DNA of 40,615 nt from Stereum hirsutum FP-91666 SS1 (GCF_000264905.1 NW_006763133.1:1038477-1079091), one strand, 5' to 3'; shown: positions 1-11,554, numbered from the stretch's first letter. Numbers and translations: made by a program. The notes: a model not told the origin generated them from the sequence alone.

Positions 1-296
1 AGTAGGTGGGCGCCGTGCCGAACAGCGGCCGACGATGGGACAAATGTTGATGACCAAGCCAATAGTGAACAAGAAGTCATAATCACCCTCGACAAAAAAC
101 CGAAAGAAATGAATAGATGGCTAGTGAAAGGAACCTTGTAAAATGGCTAAAACTGACTGTTCGAGACCCTCGAAACCGAATGGTGAAAGAGAGGATTAAC
201 GGGGTGAAGACAACCCGTTCCAATCACCCCGTGCAACGTCAAAAATCACCGCGTCGGAGCACATTCCGGTGAAAGTAAACACACGCCGCGTCGAAA

Positions 297-620
297 TCAG
301 CCCAAAACGGAGGTGATTTCTCGGTGGCTTTCACCCTTTCCGACCTCCGTAGTGCATCTTCGACACACTCTCGTGAAAAGGACTGGGGCATCCCGTATAT
401 TTGTGTGTTGCGTCCATTCATATGGTGCTTTGGTCTCAAATTCCAGAGGCATGACATCGGAGAAGATATGCGTGAGTATTTCGATTGGAAGGCTCGATAT
501 ATTCGTGACGCGAACATTTGTCGCCGACATCGAGGAGACTACGGACGCAACCTTCAGCTCAACAAAAATAACGATGTGGCGACTATGGAGGATAACGAAA
601 AGAAAAGGATATTTACTCAC
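297..620 (-). pseudogene. F-box protein remnant (N-terminal part only)
   Basis: The minus-strand frame contains a recognisable F-box start (SLPIEILTHIF) followed by the spacer and the conserved block APVLFTRVCRR that in Agaricomycete F-box proteins precedes the second F-box helix. A functional member would continue with a Trp-Arg-Glu-Ile type helix and several hundred residues of leucine-rich repeats. Here the frame runs into unrelated residues and a stop about 25 codons after CRR, and no LRR-like continuation is visible in the 300 bases to the left edge. I read it as a truncated relic of the family that has intact members at 34793 and 38025. A spliced gene extending off the window is less likely because no convincing donor was found. 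Family assignment is moderate; the loss of function is inference. Confidence 0.45.
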
Positions 621-1216
621 TAGCGCACTCTGATATGCTTTGCTGGGTCAGATTGAGCCACGTCGCTCGGTAGAGTTGTTATTATTCAAGCTCCGCTCGA
701 ATTCTATATTTGAATTTTGTGCTGTGGGGAGTGTTTGGGCCACAGTATGAAGCGCTTCCGAGTCGACGCGAGATGTATGTGACCCTTTTCCTATCACCCT
801 CTATTACTTACATGATCATGAATAACATCAGTCCATGATCAAACATAGAAAGCTCTATTTCAGATGAACAGCGATAAGATCAACTGTGTCGCATTCATCA
901 ATAATAGTTATGGTAGTCACAAGGCACGCTACAAAAATCCATCGCACAACAGAAGGACTCGTATGAGGAGTTTCAGGAAGGATGGTGGTGGTACAAAGAG
1001 AGCTAAGCTCGTGTATGACGTGGTAAAACAAGCATAAGTTTGGTAACAGAGAGTCTACAACAAGCCAAAAGACAGAACATCACGCCACAAGACGCGTACT
1101 AGTATCCACAACCTCGACAAAAAAACTTCACCCCTCCCATCTGGGGCTAACATCCCGCGACGCAAAAATGTCGCCACCCACGTCGATAGGGAGCGATGAA
1201 AGGCGAACTTAACGCC
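621..1216. other. Intergenic stretch, no gene seen
   Basis: About 600 bases between the F-box remnant and the stop codon of the membrane-protein gene. No open frame with family resemblance and no RNA gene was recognised. The right end probably carries the 3' untranslated region of the minus-strand gene at 1217. Confidence 0.5.
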
Positions 1217-2193
1217 TTACGCCGTCCTCGAAGCCCTGTACTGCGTCGTCTGCGGATACACGGTGCTGTCACGAGGGTATACCCTGCCGTGCATAGGCTC
1301 TCCCCATGCACGGTTCGCAATACAGAACAAAATGCTTGCGAACATCAGGAACACGACCATGATCCATCCCATCCAGACGAATGCGACGAGAGCCGTAAGA
1401 ATACGGCAGGGTTGGAACTGTTGGCACCATGAGAGTGCACCCCAGTGGGACTGGTGGTTTGGCGGGTTGGAGGTGGACAACACGAGGAGGAAAAAGGAGA
1501 GGAGGTTAGCAGGTGTATGACGTATGAAGATAGAAATAGGTACAGATGAAATGAAATGAAAGGGGTAAAGGGTAAAGGACAGGTGGAGGAGGGGAGGCAT
1601 GACGTTAGAGGGTTATATACTTACGGTAGCGATTGCGGCGCCGACTATCCAGAGAACGAAGAGGACGAATAGCGCAATGAGTTCATGGAAGAAGGTCCAG
1701 ATAAACCCTCCTTCACGTCTTTTGATGATGGCATGGAGGCTGTCGAAAGGGACGCGTAGGTCAATACACGTGCAGATGAAAGGTAGTGGGCAGTGTGGCG
1801 TACACGTAGGGAACCCATAAAATAGTTAGGATTGTGGTGACGAGGATCTCGACCACTATGGGATCTGCTCGTCGCAACAGTAAGTATAGGCCAATCATAC
1901 TTTTAAACGGAATGCTCACCAGTGAATGGAGTTCCGGAATTGAGCTAAAAGCCAAGAGCTCAGTCAGTGTTTTGTATACATGGTATTCGTCACTCTGCTT
2001 ACCGGGTCGAAGGGGGAAAGATGCCTGGTGTAGTGCAGTCTAGCTGCAGAAAGGCCAAGGAGGACGATAGAGAATACAAGCTACATGTACGTCATTACTT
2101 TTCGTCAGTTTCTGCATGCTCATGGCCATCAAGGACGCGAGAACTCACCAGACAGCAGTACAAGAAAATGCGAAGAGCAGGGAGCACAGCCAT
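1217..2193 (-). CDS. MARVEL-like four-helix membrane protein (6 exons)
   Basis: Six exons, joined by hand in consistent phase: 2149-2193, 2003-2080, 1920-1944, 1804-1864, 1625-1739 and 1217-1450, giving 185 residues. Four hydrophobic segments are visible: about residues 8-32 (split by intron 1), 51-72, 83-107 and 125-150. The last contains Trp-rich helix WMGWIMVVFLMFASILF, preceded by a Cys pair (SWCQQFQPC) and followed by a short polar tail. This topology and size match basidiomycete MARVEL-type (membrane-associating domain) proteins, thought to sit in plasma-membrane or vesicle membranes; the precise substrate or partner is unknown. Exon 3 is only 25 nt, and the last intron (1451-1624, 174 nt) is longer than the others. 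The start is the only ATG in frame with the first helix. It is transcribed divergently from the metalloprotease at 2559. Exon structure is well supported; the family name is a topology-based call. Confidence 0.75.
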
Positions 2194-2558
2194 TAGTGGG
2201 AAGAAGGGAGAAGCGGTAAAGGTAGTGAAGCTTGAAAGAGCTGGGTGAGTTGGTGAGGTCAAAGCTGATGTGGGTATGTTGGAGACATGGTTTAATGAAA
2301 GGCCCGGACTTTATAGGCCCCATGGCAGCGGTCGTGGGCGTAGGCCGAGTACGCCTTGAGGCGAACATGCACAATCGTCGTTCTTTCTTACTTTGGGTCG
2401 CCGCGTGGGATCACGTATACTTCCGACAAACGGCTGTGGTCTTGGGTTAGGGGTTACGCGTCTTACCGTAGGGAGCGGCAATTGTGCCACAAGCGAACAA
2501 TAACCGAGGCGCGTTATTCTGAGCCGACTGGCACGGTTCACAACGACCGCACAAGTGA
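2194..2558. promoter_or_regulatory. Divergent intergenic region (membrane protein / IDE)
   Basis: About 365 bases between two divergent start codons, so it should carry both promoters. I see no clear TATA box. A potential 5'-untranslated-region intron of the protease could start near 2555 (GTGAAT) and end at 2634 (CTTACAG), which would remove the upstream start at 2559. Confidence 0.35.
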
Positions 2559-5500
2559 ATGTTCCCTCGTCTTGCTCGTCACCCCCGCAATTTTGCATCT
2601 CTTCTTTACAAACCACCACCACTATCTACTTACAGGGCATATACGACGATGGCACCCCCAGATCAGAGCGCGGACTGGCACAGCGCTGAATCAGCCAAGG
2701 GGTTGAAGTTGTCGTACTTCACGAAGCCCATCGAAAAATCTCAACAGGACGACAGGGACTACAGGCTGATCAGACTGGAGAACGGGCTGCAGGCCATGCT
2801 TATTCACGACGCAAAGGCGGACAAGGCGGCTGCAAGTCTCGATGTGGCGGTGGGACACCTCTATGATCCGGTAAGCATTTCTTCTGTGGCCTCGTGTTGT
2901 GCGTTGTCGATGTTTGTGGATGGTCGAGACAGAGACCTCTGCCACGGTGTGATCCGCGCATTGTCGTGCGAAGTTGTTCAATAATGGAACACCGTCTTCA
3001 CTCATTCTATTTGGGGTCCTGCGCGCTCGCCACGCTTTTGTTTGGAGAACATATCGTCGAGGCGATACTCTTCGAATGATGCGCATCTGGTCCAGGCATT
3101 ATCCTCGTTGTCTCCTCGTTGCCCGCCGTCGCATTTTATTAGGTGGTGGAAATGAACATCGTACGACCTCTGGCCACATTGGGTGTACCTACTTCTCATC
3201 TCGGACGACAGCCTGCATGGAAGGCGATGATATTCCGGTGCTCAGTTCCGCTTGCATCTTGGTCGGAATCCTCTTCTCGTCAAGCACGGTCTGAGCACTC
3301 AAAGTTTCCTGTGTTTCATACATGGAAACATCATCACAAGCGTGGCAGCTTGCGGATTCATTTATCACACCACCGTTCGGCACAAACTGTCTATCATTCA
3401 CCGGTCCTGTTCATTAAACGGAGTCTGTTACCTCATCATGGGCTGTATCCGATTGAGAAGACCCTGGTGTCTCTTTTATTTCTCGAATGCGTTGTATCAG
3501 TAAAGCATTCTGATATTGAATGTGCTACCTGCCACCGTTCTCGTGAAGGACATCGCAGGTACCGAGTTGAGACTTCGAAGCATTTTCCCGGTGGAATAGG
3601 CTCCATACAATGAGCCTAGGATGTGATAAACAGACGACGTGGAGCTCTGAAGCACAAATGGCGAAGCTGCAGTGTGCGTAGGTCCTGGATCAGGTGTATC
3701 GATCAACTTCCTCGATGCTGTGGAGAACTCACAACTGGCTGCTGCTGGCAGCGAGTACTGTGGTCCATACGGATAGTGGTCGCATTCAACGTTTAGTCCA
3801 TATTATTTTTCTTATGTCTCGGCCGAATGTGACCTATTCTGATCGCGCTAACACAGTTGATCTCAGGCTGACATGCCTGGCCTCGCACATTTCTGCGAAC
3901 ATCTCTTGTTCATGGTGAGCCTCAGTTCGTACTATCAAAATAAATACGCGTTGATAATCAAAAACTCTCAGGGCACGGAGCAATACCCTAAAGAGAATGA
4001 ATACTCCGAATATCTCTCCAAAAATAACGGCTCTTCCAATGCCTACACCGCATCGTCCAACACGAACTATTACTTTAATGTTGCACCCTCCGCCCTCCCT
4101 GGTGCCATTTCCCGCTTTTCCGGCTTCTTCCACTCGCCGCTCTTCGCCCCCTCGTGTACCGTGCGCGAGCTCAACGCCGTAGACTCGGAACACAAAAAGA
4201 ACCACCAAAACGATGTCTGGAGGATTTTCCAGCTCAATAAACATCTGACTAAGGAAGGGCATGTCTGGAATAAATTCGGTAGCGGGAATAAGGAGACTTT
4301 GACGAGGGTGGGGAGAGAGGCAAAAGCGGTGGAGGCAGCCGAGAGGAAGAGGGTCGCTGCTGAATCGACGGTTAACGGTAATGGTAATGGGTTTTTGACG
4401 CCGAATGCCAGTGCCGCCCCGTCGAGGATACCGTCGCCTGCTCCTTCGGTGAATTCGGCGATTGGTGAGGTGGGCGAGGCGGACGGCGGGCTTGTAGGAA
4501 GGGAGACGAGGAGGAGGTTGATTGAATGGTGGAGTAAGGAGTATTGCGCAAGTAGAATGAGGTTGTGCGTCATCGGAAAGGGTAAGCCTATCTGTAGCCT
4601 GTTTGGCGAACAATGTGTTAATGTTGGTATGTTTCAGACTCTTTGGACGATCTTGCAGAGATGGTCACGGAGAACTTTTCCCCGATCAAGAATAGGGGCC
4701 AAGAGCCTCTGCCTATGATCCCAGATCACCCCTTCGGTCCGGGGGAGAAAAGCGTAAGTCTGTTTCATTGCTGCCCTCGCCACCCATGACTTACGCCACA
4801 CCTTCCTTAGACGCTCGTATCAGTCCAAACTATCATGGCCTTCCACATCCTCGAGATCTCCTTCCCGCTTGACTATCAACCTCCCCACTGGCGGCACAAG
4901 CCTGGCACTTTCCTCGCTGGCCTAGTAGGTCACGAAGGGCCCGGATCGCTGCATTCGTATCTAAAGAATAAGGGCTGGTTGACGGCGTTGAGTGCAGGGC
5001 CGCAAAACCTGGGCAGAGGCTTTGCGATGTTCAAAGTTACATTGCATATGACAAAGGATGGATTCGGTACGTTTCTTCCCATGTGTTCCGTTGCAGTATA
5101 CTATCTCTGTCATCTACTTATGTTGTTGCTTGTTCGTAGCCAACTACCGTGAAGCTGCTCTGGCCGTGTTCTCCTACCTCTCCCTTCTCCGCTCCTCCGC
5201 TCTGGAACCATGGCATCAGAAAGAATTCTCACAACTGCTTCATACCCGTTTCCGCTTCGCCGAGAAATCGCGTCCGGACGACTATGCGGTATGGATGACA
5301 GCACAAATGGCGTGGCCGACGCCAAGGGAACTGGTGGTCAAAGCCCCACAGGTGGTATGGGAATGGGATGAGGCGGGTGAGGCAGAGAAGGAGGTGAGGA
5401 GAACGTTGGAGGGATTGAGGGTGGCTGAGGGAAGAGCTGTTTTGATGGGGAGAAAGGAGGAGCATGTGAAAGTTGGTGGCGAGGGGGAGTGGGAGAATGA

Positions 5501-7863
5501 GCCGTGGTATGGGACGGAGTATAAGGTTGTGAAGATGGATGAGGAATTTGTCCGACTTGTGAGCTTTCGTCACTGCTTGTGGTTGTGCTTTGATTCTTAT
5601 AGGAATTTGTTTTGTAGGCGGATGGTCCTTGTACCGTTCCGGAGCTGCACCTTCCTGGACCGAATGAGTTCGTGCCGATGAATCTAGATGTCGAGAAGAA
5701 GGAAGTTTCTGTGGTACGTTTTTTCTCCACTCTTCTTCACTTGTCTCTCTTCTGTCTTCATTTATTGGTGAAGACTAATATGTGTTTGTTTAGCCTCAAC
5801 CACGACCACACCTTATTCGGAAGACTGAACTTACGACGCTCTGGCATAAAAAAGACGATCAATTCTGGGTTCCTAAGGCCAGTGTCATCCTCGACATTCG
5901 GAGGTATGTTGCATCTTGACTACCTGGCTGCTCACAGATCTGACCCTGATCACTTCTCTCAGTCCATTCGCGGACGATACTCCTTTAGCAACTGTTATGA
6001 CTCGGTAAGCCCTTTGCTATGCCACTGATCTGACGCACATACTCATCCCTTCGGATCGATAGACTATACTCCGATCTCGTAGAAGACTCCCTCACGGAGT
6101 ATGTCTACGACGCGGACTTGGCTGGCCTCAGTTATAACTTCTCTTCATCTTCGAGCGGGATGTTCGTTCATGTGCAAGGATACAATGACAAATTGCACGT
6201 CTTGCTGCAGCATGTCCTCGAGAGAATCAAGACCATCCAAGTTAAGAGGGATCGGGTGGAGGTTATGAAGGAGCAGGTGGGCCTTGTGTTCTCCTTTATC
6301 GTTGAAGCAGTAGTATGAGCACTGCTAACTAACGAAATGTAGTTGAAACGCAGCTGGGAGAACTACTTCCTTGGACAGTCCTATAGGATCTCGGATTATT
6401 ACGGAAGATACCTCATGAGCGAAAGACAGTGGACCTTGCCCGAGAAGCTGAAGGTCCTGCCTTGTAAGCCCCTCCACTCCCCGTTCTTTATTATTAGTAT
6501 TAATGGTGTCGGTGATGTGATAGCTGTTACGGAGGAAACGATTCAGGCCCACATCAGCAAACTCTTGTCGAAGACGCATGTTCATATGCTTGTCGGCGGT
6601 AATCTGTACAAGGATGTTAGTTCGGCTCTCTCTCACCGGACAAATCAGGTTCTGATGGCTCGTCTGGTATACAGGAAGCTATTAACCTTGCGAAAATGAC
6701 TGAGGAAATCCTCGGCTCGACATCATTGCCATCAGACGAAGTCGTCGACCTTGCATTATTGCTTCCCAAAGGTTCGTATCTAGGCTCAGCTTCTGCTCCA
6801 CACCAGACTATTACTAACGTCTGTATCCATAGGCTCAAACTACGTCTTTTCCATGCCCGTCCCCAATCCGAACGAGCCTAATTCCGCTCTGATCTACTAC
6901 ACCCACTTCGGCCCCACAACCTCTCAACACCTGCGAGTCACGGCCGACCTCCTGACTCAGATCCTTTCCGAACCTGCCTTCGACATCCTTCGCACCAAAG
7001 AGCAGCTCGGCTACATCGTCTCAGCATCACAATGGCTCTCCTCAGGCTCCGGTCATACAGGCTTGAGAATTGTGGTCCAGAGCGAGAGGGGCCCAGTGTA
7101 TTTGGAGGAGAGGGTCGAGGCGTTCTTGGAGCATATGAAAGGAGTGTTGGAAGGAATGAGTGAAGAGGCTTTCCAGGAGCAGAAGGATGGTCTGAAGGAG
7201 AAGTGGCAGGAGGCGCCAAAGAACGTAGGGCAGGAGATGACGAGGTATTGGGCGCATATTGAGTCCGGGTATCTGGATTTCATGAGACGTACGTCTTTTA
7301 TTTACTCTTTTGCTTCACGAGGAGTTCTGACGAGGCGTCCAATAGGCCAGAATAATGTTGCGCATCTGACGAATGTGACGAAGCAAGACGTCCTTTCCCT
7401 CTTCATGTCAAATGTCCATCCTTCGTCAACCACCCGGTCCAAACTCTCTGTTCACGCCATTTCGCAAAAGCCCAGGACGAAACACGTCAGCCCCGCCGCG
7501 CTCCAGGCCTTCGTTGAGCTCGCCCGGCAGAGATCTTCCTCAACGTCCATTGATATCGACGAAATTCCATGGAAAGACGAATTTGGCACCGCGGAGAACG
7601 AGCCTTCCGTGCTCGACTTTGCTAAGTTCTGGAAGACTGCGCTCGAAGAAAAAGGTGCTGAAGGGACGAAAGTGATGGAAGGGTTGTTCGAGGCGCTACC
7701 AGACTTGATCAAACAATTCCCGGCAAAGGCTGATTACGAGGGTGTATTGCCAGAGGGAGTTAAGAAGGTGGAGGATGTTGAAGCGTTCAAGAAGGGATTG
7801 ACGGTCAGCGAGAGGCCGAGGGCGCTGGTCCAGTGGGGAGATTTGCCGACGCCCCATCTTTGA
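2559..7863 (+). CDS. STE23: Insulin-degrading enzyme family M16 metalloprotease (15 exons)
   Basis: Exons: 2559(or 2649)-2870, 3867-3914, 3972-4581, 4638-4753, 4811-5066, 5140-5558, 5618-5713, 5794-5903, 5963-6004, 6063-6276, 6343-6463, 6524-6615, 6675-6771, 6833-7288, 7346-7863; all phases agree. The product has 1138 residues from the second Met (1168 from the first). The inverted zinc motif HFCEH is at residues 82-86 and the third ligand Glu (DSEH) is 77 residues later, the same spacing as human IDE. All four M16 domains can be followed, including GHEGPGS, GYNDK and the C-terminal RTKEQLGYIV. Known family role: degradation of small amyloidogenic or signal peptides; the yeast homologue Ste23 processes a-factor precursor. 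Oddities: a roughly 60-residue Ala/Ser/Pro/Gly-rich linker after about residue 190, a 996-nt first intron, and an Arg-rich, acid-free N-terminus if translation starts at 2559. Function is assigned with high certainty; the start is uncertain. Confidence 0.95.
2871..3866 (+). other. Exceptionally long intron 1 of the IDE gene
   Basis: The sequence between the exon ending GHLYDP and the exon starting ADMPGLAHFCEH is 996 nt, bounded by GTAAGC and CTCAG. In homologues these two protein blocks are adjacent, so nothing coding is missing. The other 13 introns of this gene are about 56-80 nt. No protein family, terminal inverted repeat or poly-A tract was recognised inside. Confidence 0.8.
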
Positions 7864-8154
7864 AGATGGTTTTGCGCATAGATGCCGATCGCGGACATCT
7901 TAGACGAAGGGAGAATACCGTATACTGCTCTAGATTAATAATACATATAAATACATGTTATTTTGTTTCCCCCTCTGGAAGGAAAGAACGACCTGGTGCA
8001 TCGATCATCAATGTCTCGGCCAAATACCAGGCATGTCGGTCGGAATGGGGCTTGAAATTGAACATACATTATTTGTCACCGCTACAAGGAGCAGAAAGTC
8101 ATAGTTGGGGCAGGGACAGAGACATACCATTGGGATCGTCCATGTTTGGTGCGA
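7864..8154. other. Convergent 3' intergenic region
   Basis: Just under 300 bases between the IDE stop and the minus-strand frame ending at 8155. A GTATGT..TTGTAG segment on the minus strand (about 8084-8130) has intron-like ends, so a minus-strand transcript may be spliced in its 3' untranslated region. No gene seen. Confidence 0.35.
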
Positions 8155-8469
8155 TTATGGGAGAACGTTGGACCTCTCGAACCGATCACGGTCCAACCCA
8201 AAAGCATCTTGCAGCGTGTGTAGAAGCGTGGAAGCCGTCATAATCGTTTCTTTCTCGTATGTCCGTATAGATACAGTGCTCGCAAATATACAGATAATGA
8301 AGCAGCCCAAGGCTGATACGCAGAGTGTGATCAATAAATCATAAACATGTTCAAGCGAGGAAGGGAGAAAGTCGAATAAGACTGGAGAGTCTGAAAGGCA
8401 AGAGGATACCGATCGATTCGTTCTATCAAAGCGCCAGCGCACCACCAACTATCACTCACCATGCCGCAT
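8155..8469 (-). CDS. Candidate 81-residue single-pass membrane microprotein
   Basis: Two exons: 8460-8469 (MRH plus the first base of an Asp codon) and 8155-8390, separated by a 69-nt intron with canonical GTGAGT and CTTTCAG ends. The spliced product of 81 residues begins MRHDSPVLFDFLPSSLEH, has one strongly hydrophobic segment (about residues 21-43) and ends in a charged helical tail with FGLDRDRFERSNVLP. I do not recognise a family. The start codon lies only 28 bases past the NEDD1-like stop codon on the same strand, so it could be expressed from its own transcript, from a shared polycistronic mRNA, or be part of the 3' untranslated region of NEDD1. The very short first exon makes the model tentative, but splice signals, phase and a plausible transmembrane segment agree. 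Confidence 0.4.
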
Positions 8470-8497
8470 ATTCTGGGCCACCTATGTGGGCCATTCG

Positions 8498-11400
8498 TCA
8501 ATAACCTCTCCTCAATCTCTCATTCTCCTCCTTCAGCTTCTTATTCTCCTCTTTCAACTCGTTCAATTCACTACCATACTCTTCCATCACGCCTCTCATT
8601 TCCATTCTCCAAGCCCTCCCCATCCTCAACAGATCCAGATGCAACCCAACCATCTCTGCTTTCGTCTCCTGTCTAAAGTCCACCATGGCTTCCTGGATTA
8701 GCGCATGTAATAATCCTTGCGCACCTCCACCTCCCGGCACGCTCCCACCCACACCGTTCAAACCACTACTAGTCGACCCATTCCTAGGAAGAACGACATT
8801 ATGCGGTGATACAGCTGCAAGATGCATGAACGGTGAGGGCAGAGAGCTCATTCCTGCTCCCAGGTTGCCCAATCGCCGCGGGGTAATCTGCATGGTCAAA
8901 GACTTCTCCTCAAGCCTTTGTTCGTGCTCCGCCAGCCTCCTCTGCACTTCGGCATCCTCTTCACCATCAATATCCACGTCCTCCAGTCGGCTGGTTTCCG
9001 GTTCCTGATTCAGGCCCTTGTCCTCGTGGACATCATTGTCGCGAACATCGAACCCCACCCTCTTACGATCTTCCTTCTCTTCTCCTGGAAAGATGTTGTC
9101 TTCCTGCCCCGCACGAATCCACCGCTCAACCTCTGGCGTCCCAAGTCCCAAAATCCCCATACCCTTCATTCCGTCGCTCTCCTCCGATAGCCCAACAGCG
9201 ACATCAAGCAAATTCTCCCTAACCGGGGAAGGCATGGGTAAATCTGGCGACGGCGTCCTTTCCTCCCTCTCCGGTGCTGTCTTCGCACTCCCACTTGATA
9301 TCCAAACCGGACCCTGCCTCATCTTCTCTATCTGTAATCTCGCTGCATCGACTTGATTCTTCGGTAAAGGCGGAACTGGCGGTATAGGTGAACCCGAACG
9401 AGCAACGGTGACGCCTCCAGATCCGGAACGAGCCACACGAGACGTTGTTCTTGATCTCGTACCACCAGTGGATGCAGTCGTTCCGGACCCAGAGCTCGAG
9501 CCTGTGATCGTTCGCAATTTGGGAGCGGAACCGGAATCGTCGTCCATATTGGCCGTGATGGTGATCGAGGCTTTTGTAGGCCCACTAACGACCGAAGTCC
9601 GAGCCGTACTCGCAGTAGAAAGTGTTCTGCTCCTCACACTGGGTTGACTTCCGGAGGTCAGACTCGAGGGACTCTTGGGCGAGGAGGCGGAGACGGTACG
9701 AGTGCGTTTATATGCGGGGCTTGATCCTGAGGCAGTATTGGCGACCGTGCGTCCGGTCGAAGATGTTGGACGTGTGCGTATGTGGGGAGCAGAGATCGTG
9801 GGGATGGTTTCGGGGACGGCTTCTGTGTTGGGCCCAGGAGCTACTGCAGATGAGCTGGACGACTTCGCCGTACGGACATTCGCGGTAGAGCCTCGCGAGG
9901 GAGAAGGTCTAGGCTTGAGAGTTGCACCGGATGCCGAAGGAAGAGGAAGAGGAGGCGGTGATTTCGAGTAAGCGGGCGCTTTGGAAGTGGGAGTGATCCT
10001 TGCCTTGAGGTTCCCGCTGATTGCTCGTGTACGGCGCGCCGTGATTTTGTCGGCCTCAGTATCGACTGCGTGAAATGTATCTTAATACTCGCGTTAAATT
10101 TCATGTCCGACGAGATACCCACCAGCAGCATCGCCGTTATTAGAGGGCACCGTCTCTTTCGCCGCGTTGGGTGATTGCCTCGATTTCGTCGCAGCCGTAG
10201 TAGAGTCCACTCTCTTCTTGACGGGCGTATTCGTCGCACTTCCTTTAGCGATACTGCTATCGGCACTCGGGGAGGGCGATCCCACGGTGGAAGTGACTCT
10301 CGTCCGAACTCTGGAGACTACGGGAGAAGTGTTGGCGGATCCAGCCGGCGATTTGACCGCTAATGTTTCGCGCCGCCGGGCGTGGACAGGACTGTTTGTA
10401 TCCTTTTGGGCGAGAGGCCTGGGTTGTTGATTGAGGACTGGAGCAGAAGCGGATGCGGCTACAGCGGCGGGAGTGCCTGGTTTGGAGTCTTTTATAGACC
10501 GCTTTTTCTGTTCGGCAGAGGTAGTCGTGAACAAGAGTGCAAAATGCAATAGACTTTGCGCGTACCGAGACAGCCAAACCGAGGACTGGATATCCTGATT
10601 CGCTTATTGTAACCGTCTTTGCTGGTTCCGTGGCTGCACGAAGAGACTGCACGAGGAGTCTCCCGTTTACTGTCCCCATGTAGAGCGTTGCTCCGTCGAG
10701 CGAGAATGTGACCGACGTAAGTGGGGTTTCGTGGTCAAAACTGCGTATAATTTTCCTGGGCGGTAACATGAATACAATCCATCATGACCAGAAAAAAGAT
10801 GAAGTAGGACCTACCCATGCTCCTTGTCCAAATCAACGAGGCCGACGTATCCGCTACTGCAAGCAACCGCCAGAAGGGCCTTGCTATAAGGACTGCAGCT
10901 AATCCCTGCTATGTGGCCCTCGGTGGCCTCGCTTAGCGGGATGACTTTCGCAGGTCCAGTCGGCCGGGTCATATCGTAGATGATGAGGTCTCTGCCTAAA
11001 CCCAGAAACAGTCGCACACGCGAGTGTGGATGCACGACGCAAGATGTTATGTATTCCTCTTCCGTGGTCTTGAGCCCACGAAGAGTGGTGTGGATGTTGA
11101 GAGACAGATTGTGTGTGACGACAGCTGTGGCGGATGCGGCAACGAGTACAGTTCCATCATTCGACAGAGACAAAGCTGTGACCGGATTAGGATCCGGATG
11201 AGGCGGGAGAGTGTGTACAATTTTCGAAGACGAAGTTTGAGAAGCAGAATGCTCGAGGATATGGACCAGGTTTCCAGTAGCAAAGATAAGAGAACCTTTA
11301 TCTTTGATGATAAGGCTCGAAATAGGTGACTCGGAGTCATCTTGAGAGTATACAGTTTTCATAAGAGAGCCAAAAGCATCATAACGGTTGATGAAATAAG

Positions 11401-11554
11401 GAAAAGCAAGGTACAGAGAAGTGCCGTCGGGAGACCAGGTGCTGTATATTGAACCAGAAGGTATGTCGGATGCTGGAGACAGGGATGGAGGCGCACGGCG
11501 AAGGGTGGAAGGATCCGATATGTACACACTCTCGTTAGTCGTTATGGCGAGCAT
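8498..11554 (-). CDS. NEDD1: NEDD1-like WD40 protein, gamma-tubulin complex recruitment
   Basis: Exons: 10815-11554, 10566-10740, 10123-10507, 8498-10065; 955 residues, phases consistent. Residues 1-305 form a WD40 propeller (repeat-like blocks such as PVTALSLSNDGTVLVAAS and PLTSVTFSLDGATLYMG). Residues 306 to about 880 are a disordered Ser/Thr/Pro- and Arg/Lys-rich stretch with many SP and TP sites. Residues about 884-955 form a helical end with LIQEAMVDFRQETKAEM and LHLDLLR, which resembles the C-terminal helix of animal and plant NEDD1 that binds the gamma-tubulin ring complex, followed by a short Lys/Glu coiled coil. Expected role: recruiting gamma-tubulin complexes to spindle pole bodies or microtubules; the SP/TP sites suggest mitotic kinase control. 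The start at 11554 was chosen because the propeller begins directly after it; codons further upstream are Arg-rich and unlike protein. Divergent from SKIP. The ortholog call rests on architecture and C-terminal resemblance. Confidence 0.78.

Noticed and set aside
3834..4613. A 259-codon open frame on the minus strand opposite the IDE gene
   Set aside because: It is antisense to exons 2-4 with the zinc motif and conserved blocks; its residues are Pro/Arg/His-rich without family resemblance, typical of the complement of a GC-rich coding strand.
7289..7345. Reading IDE straight through to the stop without the last intron
   Set aside because: The 57-nt segment is open in frame but has GTACGT..AATAG ends and inserts 19 residues absent from homologues between FMRR and QNNVAHL.
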